DNA of 64,000 nt from Taenia hydatigena (taxonomy: Eukaryota > Platyhelminthes > Cestoda > Cyclophyllidea > Taeniidae). This document shows, one piece after another, positions 38,650 through 50,814 of this stretch. Made by a program: the position numbers and the translations under genes. The notes beneath the pieces were generated by a model. It had not been told where the DNA came from. It ran no database searches and was given only the letters and a program-made list of their open reading frames with translations. How positions within the stretch are numbered: the first letter of the stretch is position 1; each line of letters begins with the position of its first letter. The stretch spans positions 4,659,182 through 4,723,181 of the forward strand of contig JADWOT020000001.1 in assembly GCA_036345935.2 (NCBI GenBank). Reading direction: 5' to 3'.

Positions 38650-41600
38650 ATGTAAGTAGCAGCACTCTTAGTAATCCTTATACTATTTCCACTAATGTTT
38701 AGATCTACATGCGGGTGATGTTTCCCTGTCATTATTCAAAGATGACTATTTACCTGGCTTCGAATTTGAAGGCGTTTTCTTAGCAGTGGATGACAAAATG
38801 TAGCGATGACACAGTATTGAGCGCCTTCTCAGTAGACAATGAATTCGGAATGACCAGTGAAATGTGATCATTGAGAGATAATATAATGCATTAAAACAAT
38901 TGCAAAATCATTTAGGCAAAAGTTTAGCACTTAGATTTACTTGCAAAACCCCTTCAACTCGGTTGATTAGAAGGTATTAATGCTCTGCTAAGTTGAAATG
39001 GGACCCGTTCTACCATTGCAGATACTTGAGTTAGCGCCAAACTTTTTATGCATGACGAACGTGAGAGTCCAACCCTTTTCTGTTTGGTGATTTATTGATA
39101 GGAATGAAGGCGTACCGGATCCAGGAGAACGAACGAGACGAATTCTGCGATACCATCGATGGTATTGGAGCAGTATTGATGATCTGCAGACACTGAGAGT
39201 TAGCTCTCCCTGTAGTACCAGCCAAACAGAGAGCTAGGCTGGTGGTTGGATCACCTTCTTGGAACTTTCCCTCATGCTCAGTCTGCAGTTTCGTCACTTT
39301 CATGCTCATACGGTCCAGTCCATCATTCTTCCCTTCTGAGTACACCTGTGTCAGCTCAACCTATTCGTAAAGAGTAAAATTAAGACATTAATTTCCTTAC
39401 ACACGGGGAGTTGAAACCTAACTTACAGTGTTGTTGACTCCTAGTGCGTCAATGAAGAAGAGGAAGTGGTGAGTATGGATGTTGAAACGCAGATCAAGTC
39501 TAGGAGACACGTATCCGAAAAGGTGCTCAGTAGAAATGGGTACATCAACGTGGATGTAACCTGAAGGAACCACGTAGCTGGCGTAAGCGCCACTTGGCGA
39601 AAAGATGTTTACAAAGGCATAGTGATAATTGAAGATGGCAGCCTGGGCCACCACATAGAGCGCCTTTTTCACCACCCCGGTTGCATAACCTGGGTCTGGT
39701 TGCGTTGGGTCCTCTCCATGCTGCTGAACATATCGACGCAATGCACCTTCATGCACTTCCGCAGCCGAAGCGTAAATGCAGATCCCATTGTGCACTGTCT
39801 TGGCGCCTGCAGACGGACTTACAATGATAGGGACAGCGAGGAAGACGGCGTCAGTTGGACAATCTATACCAGGCGACAGTTCTGATGTCAACGAACCAAC
39901 ATTGAACATGGATTCCAAAGAGGTGAGAGTACGCATGAAGGGTGTCTCCCCACCATAAATAGTCACGGTCTCATCTAGTCCAACCTCGTGCATCATTAAT
40001 TGATGGTTGAAGTAGACATTGTAAAAACGGAGACCGGTTTCGTGTCGAACTGCAACATCAAACTGCCACGGTCCATAGGAAATATGCTTGTTCACAACCG
40101 TACCCTGGAAGGATGCAGTGGGAGTTCTTGAGGGTCGGGCACGTGGACAAAGACCACTTAGCAGTCTGGTATGACTGTCCGCAAATGGGTTTGTGGAGCT
40201 GATTTTGCGAACGAAGAGACTTGGCCACCTAGACTTGACTAACAAGAATTCCTCGATGTTCCCAAATCGGCGGCCCTGTACACTCAGTCCAATAACGCTC
40301 CAAAGGGACTGCTCGTCATCAGTGTGGTCGATCTGTGGATTATGAATAAAGTAGACCACGTGAGCTTTGCACCACTGCAGAGATATAGGGGCTATATCAG
40401 TCATGTGTGCTAGTGTATGCCACCTTTCACGCACCTATCCGTAAGATGCATCAATACACCTTTGATCAGCCAGTAAGCACATTATGAAGAGGCTCAAATA
40501 CTTGGTTATGCATTTACAAAGTAACCAATCTTGACTGGTAGGCATAATTTTCCTGCTTAAATGAGTTATTTAATGAAATATACAAAGTGAATGATGGATA
40601 AAGCTTTGGTGCTCATGGCATGGTCATATCCACTATTGCGTTGAGACACTCTCGCTGTCCGAACGGCTGCATGAACGCCTAGCAACATGTCGTCATAACC
40701 AAGGTTTGAGCTGCTTCGAATTATGCAAGGTGAGAAGAGGGACAAATTCAGGTGGTATAGAAGGGAGGCGATGGTGGTTCTCCTTACTGGCGGCTGATCA
40801 CTATAAGCCACCTACTAACCGGTAACGCATAAAAATGCCTCACGTGTACTTAGAGTATCCGATAAAAATTGAACTCACAAGATCTTAAAAATCAAATCAC
40901 AATGCGGCTAATTCATTACGTTTTCTGCTAAATTCGTGCGATTCAACTCTCGCGATATGATTTCCTCGATGACAGAGCGATGCCTCACGCCACCTACATG
41001 TCGTGCAGAGCATACGACACATGACTCATCGAGAAAATATAATACTAGGTGAGCTTTTCGCATAACTGCGTTACCATTGCAATGGCTGCTTCAACTATTT
41101 CAGGTAAAACCCTTTGCAGAGTCTTCAGCTAATGGCATAAGGCCGGCCTGACAAGTACGCTAATGATTGGTCATGGATCTGTGGCATCTCAATTGAACTG
41201 TCATATCGCAATGAGAGCGCAGTAACATAATTTCAAACTGACCTCAATATGTATGTCAGTCGGATGCTGATTGTACGGTGGTACAAATCTGTTCAGTCGA
41301 TACACCGAGACGCGTCTACTGGGCTTATGCGAAGTCACTCTGGGAGAGGCATACATGGCGAACAGACAAGAATGGAAGCTGGAAGGAGTCGTGCGTTGAA
41401 CACTCCGCATGTCTGCTGATTCCACACAATCTGGCAGCCCGGACTGATCACTCTCTTTATACATGAACGTGGCACCGTAGTACATCCTCAGAAATTGACC
41501 GAACTCCCCACCACATTTTTGATAAAGGAAGTGGTCCAGTGCTCTCAACTCAAGCTCATCCACAGGGCGTTTTAACGCGGGGATTCTTCGTGCTTCAGTA

Positions 41601-41983
41601 AGAGTTGCATCTATCAGTGTGGTGCCTACGAGGTACTCATGCACATACTCTGAACCGGGTGTGTAGATAGCAACCCTAGCAAGGCGTTTGAACTGTCCTC
41701 CTACACGCCTGTTCTTTGGCGGCACCTCCAGTGCAATGTAGAGCGCCCTGGTACGAGAATGCAATGGTATAGAGCTGGCATTGGCGCCACGGGGTAGGAA
41801 GAAGTAACCATCAATGTACTTTTTGCCGAGAAAAGTTGCAAGATTCGCAAAGGCATTGTGTATCTCATTGGAGCTCAATTCGTCGAAGGGTCCGCGTTCT
41901 GGAAGGTGGAGGTAGGAAGAGCAAGTGCAGATGACAATTGCGACCACTAACAGCGTAAGCATTTGAAGTATCTGAAAGCACAT
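36516..41983 (-). CDS. Copper amine oxidase (diamine oxidase/VAP-1-like), complete 6-exon gene
   Basis: Copper-dependent amine oxidases deaminate primary amines using copper and a topaquinone made from an active-site Tyr. I splice exons 41243-41983, 39427-40374, 39116-39345, 37514-37640, 36965-37132 and 36516-36602. All have GT..AG borders, phases agree, and the product is 766 residues, the usual family length. Residues 1 to about 21 form a signal peptide, so it is probably secreted or membrane-associated. The N2/N3 domains are in exon 1 and the catalytic domain starts in exon 2. Copper ligands are visible: HTH at 547/549 and GFIH at 694. The DC...C disulfide and the YGG motif are also present. 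Oddities: the catalytic Asp is Glu (401), the cofactor motif T-x-x-N-Y-[DE]-Y reads A-x-x-N-Y-H-Y (Tyr 497), and the DLD calcium motif reads DAL. A second possible start lies at 41962, and exon 1 could follow a 5' UTR intron because a tttcag precedes it. The last three exons lie in an inverted-repeat arm. Family assignment is firm; activity is doubtful. Confidence 0.93.
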
Positions 41984-44900
41984 ACAACGTTTTGTTAGCC
42001 TCTTCTAAATACACGGCTGTTACTTAACCTTATTACTCAGTCATTTGAGGGTTGACGGCGGCTGACAGCATATGATAGCGAGTTTAATCACATATGCTCT
42101 ACCAACCTGAATAGGGGTTTTAAGTATGCTTTGCAATTATTAACGATTGCAGCTTGGAAAGGTGGTACAAAGGATTACACTAGCCACCAAAATGAGATCA
42201 CGTATGATACGCACTTAACACTCAACTAGGGCTTTATGATGCGGGATTAGGCAGTTGCACGGAAAACTGCAAAAGACTCTTTGGTCACTCTATGCTTCTG
42301 CAATGCTTACTGTTTGAGTGGAACTAATCTAAACACCTTCGAATTTTGTGTCTCTTTAGGCCGGATGGCCGTGCAGTCTCTAAAAATAACCTGGAATTGC
42401 TGAAGCCTAGCTGATTATTTCCCCAGTCTAAGTAATCATGCAATTAACTAGCTCAATTTTGCGGCCTACTTAGGCGCTTGCGTACTTACATCGTTAGCCG
42501 CTACCTTAACTGTCTACACTGCTTTTACTACATTTAGCTTATTCAGGCGCTCACATACGTAAGACATTATTTCTCTTATTAAAAGCTAGAAGGTCCCCTA
42601 CCGTCCCAAATGTGAAAAAGCGACTTCTAAGTTACACAAAAAGGAGAACTGAGCATATCAATTCAGAGCATTTTGTTAAATATTGGCTCCGCAAAAGCAT
42701 GAAAAATCGGTGACCCTCCACCTAACCAATTGTTTTGCAAAATGAGCTATCTCTCAATCTAAGAGTTCAGCTGACCTCTTTGCAAGCACTTTAAAGTGGA
42801 TACGGCATAGAAGTGTATTTAAAGACTTCGGCTCATGCAGAAAACATACCGTGTCAGAAATAGAAAAGTGGAAAGAGAGCTATCTTCTCCTGTCCAGGAC
42901 CACCGACAGCTTTCACCTTCACACAGTCCAGAAATGCTAAGGCATACAATAAGACACTGTTCATATCTTACCATCGCTTTCCAACAACTGGGACATTGTG
43001 AGTTTCTACAAGCAGCCAATTATAGGTGTTGGATGAGCGACGCTTAGTGCGACTACTGCTTTGTTGCTGTACTGCATCTCTTCCCTCATACATTGCTCTA
43101 TGAGATTGTCGCAATTGCCTTCTGAAATAACTCTTGATGTCGTTTGGACTGATGTGTGATTTCTGCGATCATTTGAAAAGGCACTTATCCTTATAATGTT
43201 GCCGTTTTCACAGACAGAAAAGTTTTCCTATCTTTCATCTTTATCATAAGGAGAAAGAATAGCAATGACCCCTTCTCCACGATCAGTGTCGTTGTATAGA
43301 CTTTTACGCAAACAACGTACTAAAGAAAATTGAAAAAGACAGATGTAAACGTAAACCATGATTCCTTTGCGACTCTTTGTAACTTGATGAAGATAGTCTC
43401 ATTCCCTTCCCGTGCCATGCAGTGCGTTCGCAATCAAGGAAACGGCGACAACCACTGGCACGTGGGCACTTTGTGGTTCCACTTAGGCACGGAAACATAA
43501 AAAGAAGTCATTTATCTTAGACCACCAATGTCTTGCACAATGTTGAACAGGTGGGGATGATCAAATGATAAAGACCACATTTCACCCATATGCGTCCATG
43601 ATAGCCAATGTGTGAATTTACCAGTAGGTTATCCTCACCTACCTTTCTAGACATGCAGTCACGCGTTTAGAATAATGCTATCAGAGTCTCCCGTCATCAA
43701 ACGCTAATTAGTCTTACTGTGGTATCAATTTCAGTGTTAGTGTAGGCGTGGCTTTTTTCCAATTGTAAAAATTCGGATGGCGAATCGTCCCCATCTTTTG
43801 TCGGGTAAGTTAGGTGCAGTTGTGTAGGATTTTCGCCTTACTACGAACCGTAAAGCAAAAACAATGTGCTTATTATGTCTTTTGAGGGGATAGAAAGAAA
43901 GGTCTAGCTTGAAAGCAGTTTGCGGTAAACTCAATTGGTGGCAAGAAAGGCCAATTTGAGCAGTTCGCTTTTAGTCTACAGCTAAAATCATGACTCTGCC
44001 TGTCGGAAAAAAATCGGCTGATTGATGCTCAATGAATAAAGAAGTGTGGCATGATGATTTTGGGTGGATCTTATTTAGGAAGCGAGTGATATCTAGAAAG
44101 GCAAAGGAGGAGGACACGGAAAAGAAGAGAAGAGGAAATGAAGTTTAGATCCGGCGGATAATGGGGTGAGGGAGCCGTAAAAGAAGCAAGGCAAGTAGAG
44201 GAGAGCGCATCATTCACATCTTACAGCTTTCATGCTCTTAACTTCCATCTAAACCTTATGCATTCTTCCATTTTGTACATTTGTCCCTTGTCCTTACACG
44301 TCAAAACTATTTTGCTCACTTGCTCCTTATTCATTCGTTCATGCACACGTTGATCTACGTGTATTTAGATGTAATTGTTGTTGACTGTATCACATAAGAA
44401 GGGATAGTTGTGGTGAAATCTGGGCATCTGGCTTTAAACGGATGTTGACTGAAGAATCTAAAGTGCAAATAAATTTATTTGTAATTGGCGTCGACTGTTC
44501 TAGGCTCACAAAACTGCGTTTATGAACAACAATCTAGGAGCTTCAGTTGATAGAACTAGGATGAGGTATTAAGGGATGCAGTGCTTAACCGAGCCTTTGA
44601 AGCGGATTCCAAAAGTAGAGATTCCACACGATAGCAACTAAGGCGGAGACGGTTAAAATAAGCAAGGGACTCGAGAATGAAGAAGATCATCGAATTGGAT
44701 CTACAAAGCGTAGGGCGTCAGTTGTACTCGCTAAACAAAGCTGTAAGTTAATAAAACTGCCTCATTTGTCGAATATTTGATTTAAGCTTTTAAGTTTTTT
44801 AAGTATCTTTGCAGGCATTCTTCATACATGCGTAACAGGTAACTGTTTTAGAGACTTCTGATGCACCAGTTAGTACCAACACAAATAAATCCAACCCCTT

Positions 44901-45136
44901 TTGCAGGAGAATGATTTCCATCCAGCTTCCGTCAGCCGCAGTAGGCAAGATTCAAAGCATGCGTGTAGAATCTCACCACATAGATATTCTTCAAAAGAAG
45001 AAGGACGGCATTTTCATACGTATTTCACTTCACAACTCTTGTGCACCCGAGTGAAATTCTTAGACCATCATCGACACGTGGATCTGTACAGCAATCAAAA
45101 CAGCATAAAGTAAACAGAGGATGCTTCCGCCCACAC
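38650..45136. other. Spacer of inverted duplication 1
   Basis: The left third contains exons 1 to 3 of the minus-strand amine oxidase gene. From 41984 to about 44300 I see no convincing gene, RNA or repeat. Near 44.33-44.75 kb lie possible decayed amine oxidase exons on the plus strand. Just inside both arm edges a short stretch still aligns (left ...agatctacatg, right reverse complement ...agatccacgtg), so the duplication probably once reached further inward. Confidence 0.6.
44331..44746 (+). pseudogene. Possible decayed exons 2-3 of the second amine oxidase copy
   Basis: On the plus strand, upstream of the near-identical right-hand amine oxidase exons and in the right order, two short stretches resemble the family. 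Near 44342 a frame reads FVHAHVDL, comparable with the copper HTH motif at the end of exon 2. At about 44648-44740 a frame reads VKISKGLENEEDHRIG and then runs to a gtaagt donor; it compares with MKVTKLQTEHEGKF in exon 3 of the left gene. The stretch lies about 450 nt inside the arm edge, against about 640 nt on the left. Stops and frameshifts separate the pieces. The resemblance is weak and was judged by eye. Confidence 0.3.
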
Positions 45137-47710
45137 TGATAAGTAGACAGAATGAGCCCTAGGCTAATGTAGAAGATGTGGTACACTGTCCTAAGCTGCC
45201 CAAGTTACAGCCTGAATGCAATGCCTCCATAAATATCTGCATCCCTTCAGAAAGTCTCTCATGCATACCCATGTTTCTGTTCGCTGCAGGAGGAGGATGG
45301 GGAGGAGAAGGAATAAAGTGTTTAGGAATGTGGGCTGTGCCAAACAAGGGTGTGTTCAGATGATCAACACGAATTGTGAGGCAGCCAAATGTGCCTTCAT
45401 GGCTATGAAAATGAATGCTAATGCCACAGCTTTCTAAACTCTTTGTCTCTGGAATTAAAACACCGACCAATTACATTTCTTGGTCTCCATCCATAGCCAA
45501 GCGTTCCGTCTATGATGATGTAAATGTCTGGTGCCGTGAATACATAAAATCATTACTTGGAGGGATATGATAAATGCGGTGCAGAGGACGGGATTAACAA
45601 CGAAAATGTGACAAGGTCTTCCTCTCCTTCCCTCTCTTTATTTCTTCCTTAAAACTGGAAGTGCAGTGTAGTATAGTGTAGAGCGGTGCCGAGCAGCGAA
45701 TTAAGTTGAGCCTCTCCTGCTCCTTTATCCACCTTAATGCTTACGCCCTCACTTCTTGTTTATCATTTGTCGGCGCAAAACAGAGGTTGTTTGTGTTCTA
45801 TGGCATGTCTTGTGCATAATTCGCGGATGATTTACATTGCAAATGACCCACGACGACGCCACTGCACAATTCACTCACCGCATATTTTGACGCCCTCCAC
45901 ACATGATAAACCCCACGACACCAAACCCCAGCAATACCATCCTCGTCTTCCTTCTTCCTCCTTCGGTCTTCTAGTCATCCCAGACAATCAGTGCTTGAAA
46001 TTGCAGAAGTGTGCTGTTAATATCACCTTTGATGTACTCGCACGATTTGCTATTAAGCAAGGCGACTCATGCAGTTCAGCAACTAGCACATCGTGTTTAA
46101 TGCCTTAATGAGGTGTGAATCAATGCCTTCTGTGAACCTATGCAGACAGAACCTGTGGTTCACCAAGTACAAGGAGAATGAACTGCGTGCCTCATCCATT
46201 TACAACGGCATCGACTTGACGGATCCTGTTGTGGACTTCGACACCTTCAGTACTGATGAAGCCTTGGATGAGGTAGGTCATTTCCATCAATGCACGTCCT
46301 CAAAGTTACAGCTTTGCTTACAATTCTTGAGAGGTTTCAGTGGGGACAGTGCTCAATCAAATTTAGAGCGAATGAATGGCAGATGCCATAAGAGTGAGTT
46401 TAGCCCTATACTGCTGACGAGATGATGTGGTAGATGACTACATGCACGCATGCACTGAAGCATGGATGCATGAGAGCGCACGAGTAAGACGATGACCGAA
46501 ATTCGCCTCTCCGAATAGTTGCATCTCCTTTCATCCTTATTGAACGCTGCTTCCAAAGCGTTGAGCTTGCGCGTAGTTGCGGTGCTAATCAACCAGTTTG
46601 GTGGCGTCATATGCGATCTTATTTCCCTTTCTCTTGTGTTTGTTAACCCATAGGATGTGGTGATGTGGGTGAACGTGGGCTTCATTCACGTCCCATGGAA
46701 TGAGGACATACCCCACACATCGAACAAGGGCAGTCAACTAGGCCTCATTCTGAGACCCCAGAACTTCTTCCCACAGGCTCCTGACGGTCCCACAAATGCG
46801 GGCTACGTCTTCACTACCGATGTGAGTGGGTGTCTTAGTCGAGGGCTGTAAAGATACCTATGCTGAGGTCGGTGGCAGAAGCTTTCATTTCAACTTGGAT
46901 GCAATCAAACATGATGTCCAAAGCAGTGAGGCAATTAATGGAATCGTCATTGCAATCGAGAGGATAAGCTTATGAATTCTTGTAGACATGAGTAGTTTGA
47001 TGAGGTCAGGTCGAATGAATTGCAATAAATGGGATCAGCTAAACAAGTGCCTTAATGTTAAGGGAAAGAACGAGAGAATGTTGATTTTGCTAGATTTAGA
47101 TCTACGCCTACTGAAGTAGACTCGTTCCACAAAAGCTCACTTCTTTTCTAATATCCATCATGTTGTTTACGATTGCCCTATAGAGGGAGGAGTGGATAAA
47201 TGGCTACGTTGAATCTGCACACCCCGACTGTGAACCGGTCAACGCCTCGACTGTTGACTTGGCCAACTAAGGCAAAGATGCTTTTAATGATTGTGGACAT
47301 CTACAGCGAAGTGTGACGCTTTTTCCTTTCATCACTACCGTTTAATGATTCAGCACATTGTGTATTTTGTGGGTTGCAGTCTTTATGTGCCCACTTTCCG
47401 GAATGAATTATGTGATGTAATGGAGTCAGTCTCCATCGTTTACTTACCAAGAATTTTGTCTCAGATTTGTGCTGGATGTATGGACTGGTTACACTGCAGC
47501 GTCAGTTGGGAAGGGGAAAATGAAAAAGGAAGTCCTAGTGTATTCTTACAAAGGTGTTGTCTAGCCAACGGTCCTAATCACAGTTGCATATCTTGAAATG
47601 GGGCAAAAGTAAACGGAGGCATTTGATCATGCTCAAACTAATGCGTTTCGGAATGACTGTTAAGGGACGGGAACTGGAAAGTGTGTTTGTGGCCATAAGT
47701 GGTGGTGAGG
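45137..47710. repeat. Inverted duplication 1, right arm
   Basis: This is the partner of 36042-38649 in opposite orientation, beginning at tgataagtag and ending at ggtggtgagg. It carries amine oxidase exons 4 to 6 on the plus strand and lacks one 35-bp block present in the left arm between gctgg and atgtatgg. The 6.5-kb spacer between the arms holds the unique 5' exons of the left gene. Confidence 0.93.
46146..47270 (+). pseudogene. Partial copper amine oxidase copy: last three exons only
   Basis: This is a mirror image of exons 4 to 6 of the minus-strand amine oxidase gene, at 46146-46272, 46654-46821 and 47184-47270, with the same splice sites and stop. Exons 4 and 5 encode the same protein as the left copy, including the third copper ligand in GFIHVP. 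In the last exon one codon differs (ACT here, GCT in the left copy, giving Thr for Ala). Exon 4 needs two bases from an upstream exon to complete an Arg codon, and no intact upstream exon is present on this strand in the spacer. It is therefore either a truncated duplicate or the 3' end of a decayed paralogue (see the relict near 44.3-44.7 kb). I expect no enzyme from it alone. Confidence 0.85.
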
Positions 47711-48045
47711 TATAAAGAGGTATTCTTTTACCCTCTTAGTTTTGTTAAGAAATAGGTATTTACAAAAGTACATCTTTTGATGCCAGAGATTAAGAGAGTA
47801 TAGTGATTGTTAACTTCTGGCATTGAGCATGACTTAGGATAGAAAGGAGAGTGAGAGAGATAGAGAGATGGATTCCATGCAAGAAGACAGCCTTTATGGT
47901 TATGCATAAACTCAAGACGAGAAGAGGAAATTAGAGCAGTGCATTATGGATACAGATTAGATAGTGGGAAGACGGCATATACTCATCAGCAAGGAATTCG
48001 TTAAAACAACCTCTTTATAACTGAACATGAACTACTGTGCTCCAC
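47711..48045. repeat. Old, diverged continuation of inverted duplication 1 (right flank)
   Basis: This is the partner of 35750-36041. Three short conserved blocks occur in collinear order at slightly different spacing, as expected of an older duplication that drifted while the arm itself stayed similar. Confidence 0.5.
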
Positions 48046-49450
48046 CATATTTCCGACTGAGGCTGTTGCATTTATTGTAAATGGGAAATTAGTATAAGAA
48101 CGGGATGAAGGGCCATAGATCAAAACTTTGTTACCATGGCAATCGCATTGCCTAACCACTCATCAGCCTCTGTGTCCTCACTTACAACAATTTACCCATT
48201 CATTTAATTATCTATTAATTTGCCATCTCCATCTGACCCACATACAATTATTAAGTCTATTGAGCATTATCTTTTGAATCAAAATATTAGCAGAGTTTCC
48301 AGTTTACCACTTCCTAAATCCACCTGCCGCGCAATGTCTTCGCACTGATAGGGATTGGCAATGGCAAATTTACGATAAGACCACGTAGCCTACTGGAGTG
48401 CTTATTAAACTCGTACGCCCCTTGACTTTTTGAGGCAACTTCTGTAAACTACAGCATAAAGTGATCATTTAATTGTTTCATTAATGCCTTTTACAAGTTC
48501 ACATCGTTAATCAAGCAAGAAAGATGTCACACGTGCCAACATCCAGAATCAGCTACACGCTTAATCGGGGAAATTCGCATCCTCAATCATGGTAACATCA
48601 TTTTGAAGTGAGCGTACGCTTTTTTATGCATTACATTTCAGGGATTCTTGGAATACGTCTACTCTGTGCATTTGCGACCACAAATGCAGCTTAAGGCTTT
48701 CCATTGAAGTATGCAAGCATCTTCTCTCAAAATACCTATCAAGGTGATCAACGTAGCCATAATCAAAGCTAAAATTTATCCGGTGTGAGTTTGCATGGAC
48801 TTGCGCATCTGAGAAGTCTAATAAAATTGCGAAGAAAATGCCTGTGCACGAGGGAGCAGACATTACAGGTGAACTAGCGTTGAAATTTGCATTCAATTTG
48901 TTTACTAATTGTTTTCGACTTCAATACTAATTTCCAGCAGATCCACGCACCAATGTCTGCAAGTGAATGCAGTTGACCACCTTAATTTTGTTGCAAATCA
49001 TTTTTTCTACACTTGCACCCTAAAGAGTTTAGATAAATATACGGGTTCGGCCTAATCATACTCACCCATTTGCACTCCAATTTGCAAGCCATCTTTTTTT
49101 CATATTTGAATTAGAGTCATCGTTGAATTTCTTTTGCGGGTCACGTTTTGAATTCGAAAAGCAATTGCGTAACTGTCCCTCCGATTTGCCTAAGTCTTCT
49201 TAAAATCAATGGGTCGGTCAAGACGAAGACTCACCGTGACAGGCCTTATACTACCAGAACAAATAAATTAGCAAAAGGGGTCTTACATAAAAACGTAAAA
49301 AGGTAGAAAAATTACATTATATTACTTGTTTAAATAGTAGCCTGCCAAATTTACGAATAACAAACTTGATATTGGAAGAGATAGATGTGCTTTTAATGTT
49401 TCCTCATTTGGCCTTAGTGGATGTACGCTTTTATTAAAAAGCCAGACATC
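48046..49450. other. Gene-free stretch between the two inverted duplications
   Basis: AT-rich, with no repeat, RNA or exon that I can support. Confidence 0.5.
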
Positions 49451-49789
49451 CTACAGCTCGTCAGCCGTGCATTTTTTTTGTTCTTCATTGTTATTTGTGG
49501 TGGTGATGTCGCCTTGAACGACTTTTGGACGCGATGGCACTAAATATTTGCCAAAATCGGTTATTGGGACTTTGTAGCGGAGTCGCGTGCGTGTGGGTGT
49601 GTGTCCTAAAAAAACATTCCTCTTGAGCATAGAACAAAGTTTCGTGAATTTCAAGCAGAGTTTACGCAACAAGTAGCCAATCTGAAGGGAGTGACAGAGC
49701 GTGAGGTGAATTGTAATGCATTCGTAGAGGCAGCCACGAAGCAAACCACAAGTTGAAGAGGAATGCACGCAGCCTAAGTAATGCTGCAT
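49451..49789 (-). CDS. Possible two-exon gene, 92 residues, basic C-terminus
   Basis: Exon 49666-49789 starts with an ATG (MQHYLGC..) and encodes a Cys-rich, hydrophobic stretch ending at a gtaaac donor. After a 60-nt intron ending in gtttttttag, exon 49451-49605 reads RTRLRYKVPITDFGKYL.. to an acidic tail ending CTADEL and TAG. The second exon looks convincingly protein-like. The first could be a wrong choice, since another frame over it is also open (..IYAALLRLRAFL..) and could belong to an exon starting after ctgttttag at about 49812. Family not recognised. Confidence 0.28.
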   Translation of the reverse strand: MQHYLGCVHSSSTCGLLRGCLYECITIHLTLCHSLQIGYLLRKLCLKFTKLCSMLKRNVFLGHTPTRTRLRYKVPITDFGKYLVPSRPKVVQGDITTTNNNEEQKKCTADEL

Positions 49790-50080
49790 AGATTCGACTC
49801 GCCCTTACACTAAAACAGCAACACACTAATAGAACAAATCTCTTTGTTTTGTCGAAAGTCAATCAAGGAGAGTAGCATAATTTGCGGAATTAAAAAACTA
49901 AAACAAAGCGTCCAAATTCTTAGCTATCAATTAAGAAATACCCAAAAGAGTTGGCAACTTTGTAATTAAGCAAAAGGGAAATGATAAAAGAATTAATCAC
50001 ATCCTAAATTAATGAAGCCCAAGATGAAAATTAAAATAAATACCAACTTTGCAGGAATTGAGCCGTGATGATTTGCGCAG

Positions 50081-50404
50081 GTAGATAATTCGGCAATTCA
50101 CAGGGGCCTGCGGCGACCTTCATCTAAATACCACTACCACCAAAGTGAAGAGGGTCGCGGTGGTCAAAGAGTCGAAGTAGATCCGCACTTCGTGTCGACT
50201 CCGGATGTTGAGGTAGAATCTATTGACTTGGTGAGCATAGGCCTCGAAGCTGTCGCCTTTATCGTTGCGATTACGACGGTATGTGTAGATCTGTTAGTCG
50301 TACTGCGTGCCGGACAGGAGGCAGAACCTATTGATATTACAAATGAGGGATTTGAAGTAAGCGCCATTTCTTTTGTAAATACGGCTCCGCGTAGACACCA
50401 CTGA
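50081..50404 (+). other. Open frame of 107 codons on the plus strand, both strands open
   Basis: After a tttgcgcag acceptor-like site the plus strand stays open to 50404 (..PDVEVESIDL.., acidic and Val-rich), with possible donors gtgagc, gtatgt and gtaagc inside. The minus strand is also open here, Ser/Thr-rich and running into the N gap. One strand is perhaps an exon of a gene lying in or beyond the gap. I cannot tell which. Confidence 0.2.
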
Positions 50405-50506
50405 TCGTTGAAATTACAGAAAGTTAAAGCAACCTCCATACTCCTAACAGCTTCGTCTTCCTCATGTTTCCGACAAAATACATTTTTGTTGCCCGCTCTT
50501 TTGCTA

Positions 50507-50606
50507 NNNNNNNNNNNNNNNNNNNNNNNNNNNNNNNNNNNNNNNNNNNNNNNNNNNNNNNNNNNNNNNNNNNNNNNNNNNNNNNNNNNNNNNNNNNNNN
50601 NNNNNN
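50507..50606. other. Scaffold gap (100 N) at the edge of inverted duplication 2
   Basis: A run of exactly 100 N directly next to the first base of the left arm. Assemblies often break at long near-identical inverted repeats, so the arm may continue inside the gap. Confidence 0.97.
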
Positions 50607-50814
50607 TTTGCACAATGGGTGGGAGTTCTTGTGTTTTTAGAACATGCCTTCTGTACCTGCAACTCGCACAACTAAATGCACTTCGCTTGCTGGCATTGCA
50701 GCGTGCTCCCATGAGCTAAGGTGGTAGCAGGATTTAGTCGCAATTCCACCAACGCGTGGTCCGAGTGCGTTTTCTTCCGACTGTATTACTCATGAATGCA
50801 GACATCCAGCAGCT

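Noticed and set aside
45737..46425. Open frames of 110 and 123 codons in the right arm (and mirrors at 37361-38049)
   Set aside because: They are intron sequence or frames running past the real exon 4 borders. Only the stretch 46146-46272 matches the amine oxidase family.
50164..50712. 182-codon minus-strand frame
   Set aside because: It is counted open only across the 100-N gap, whose true length and sequence are unknown.
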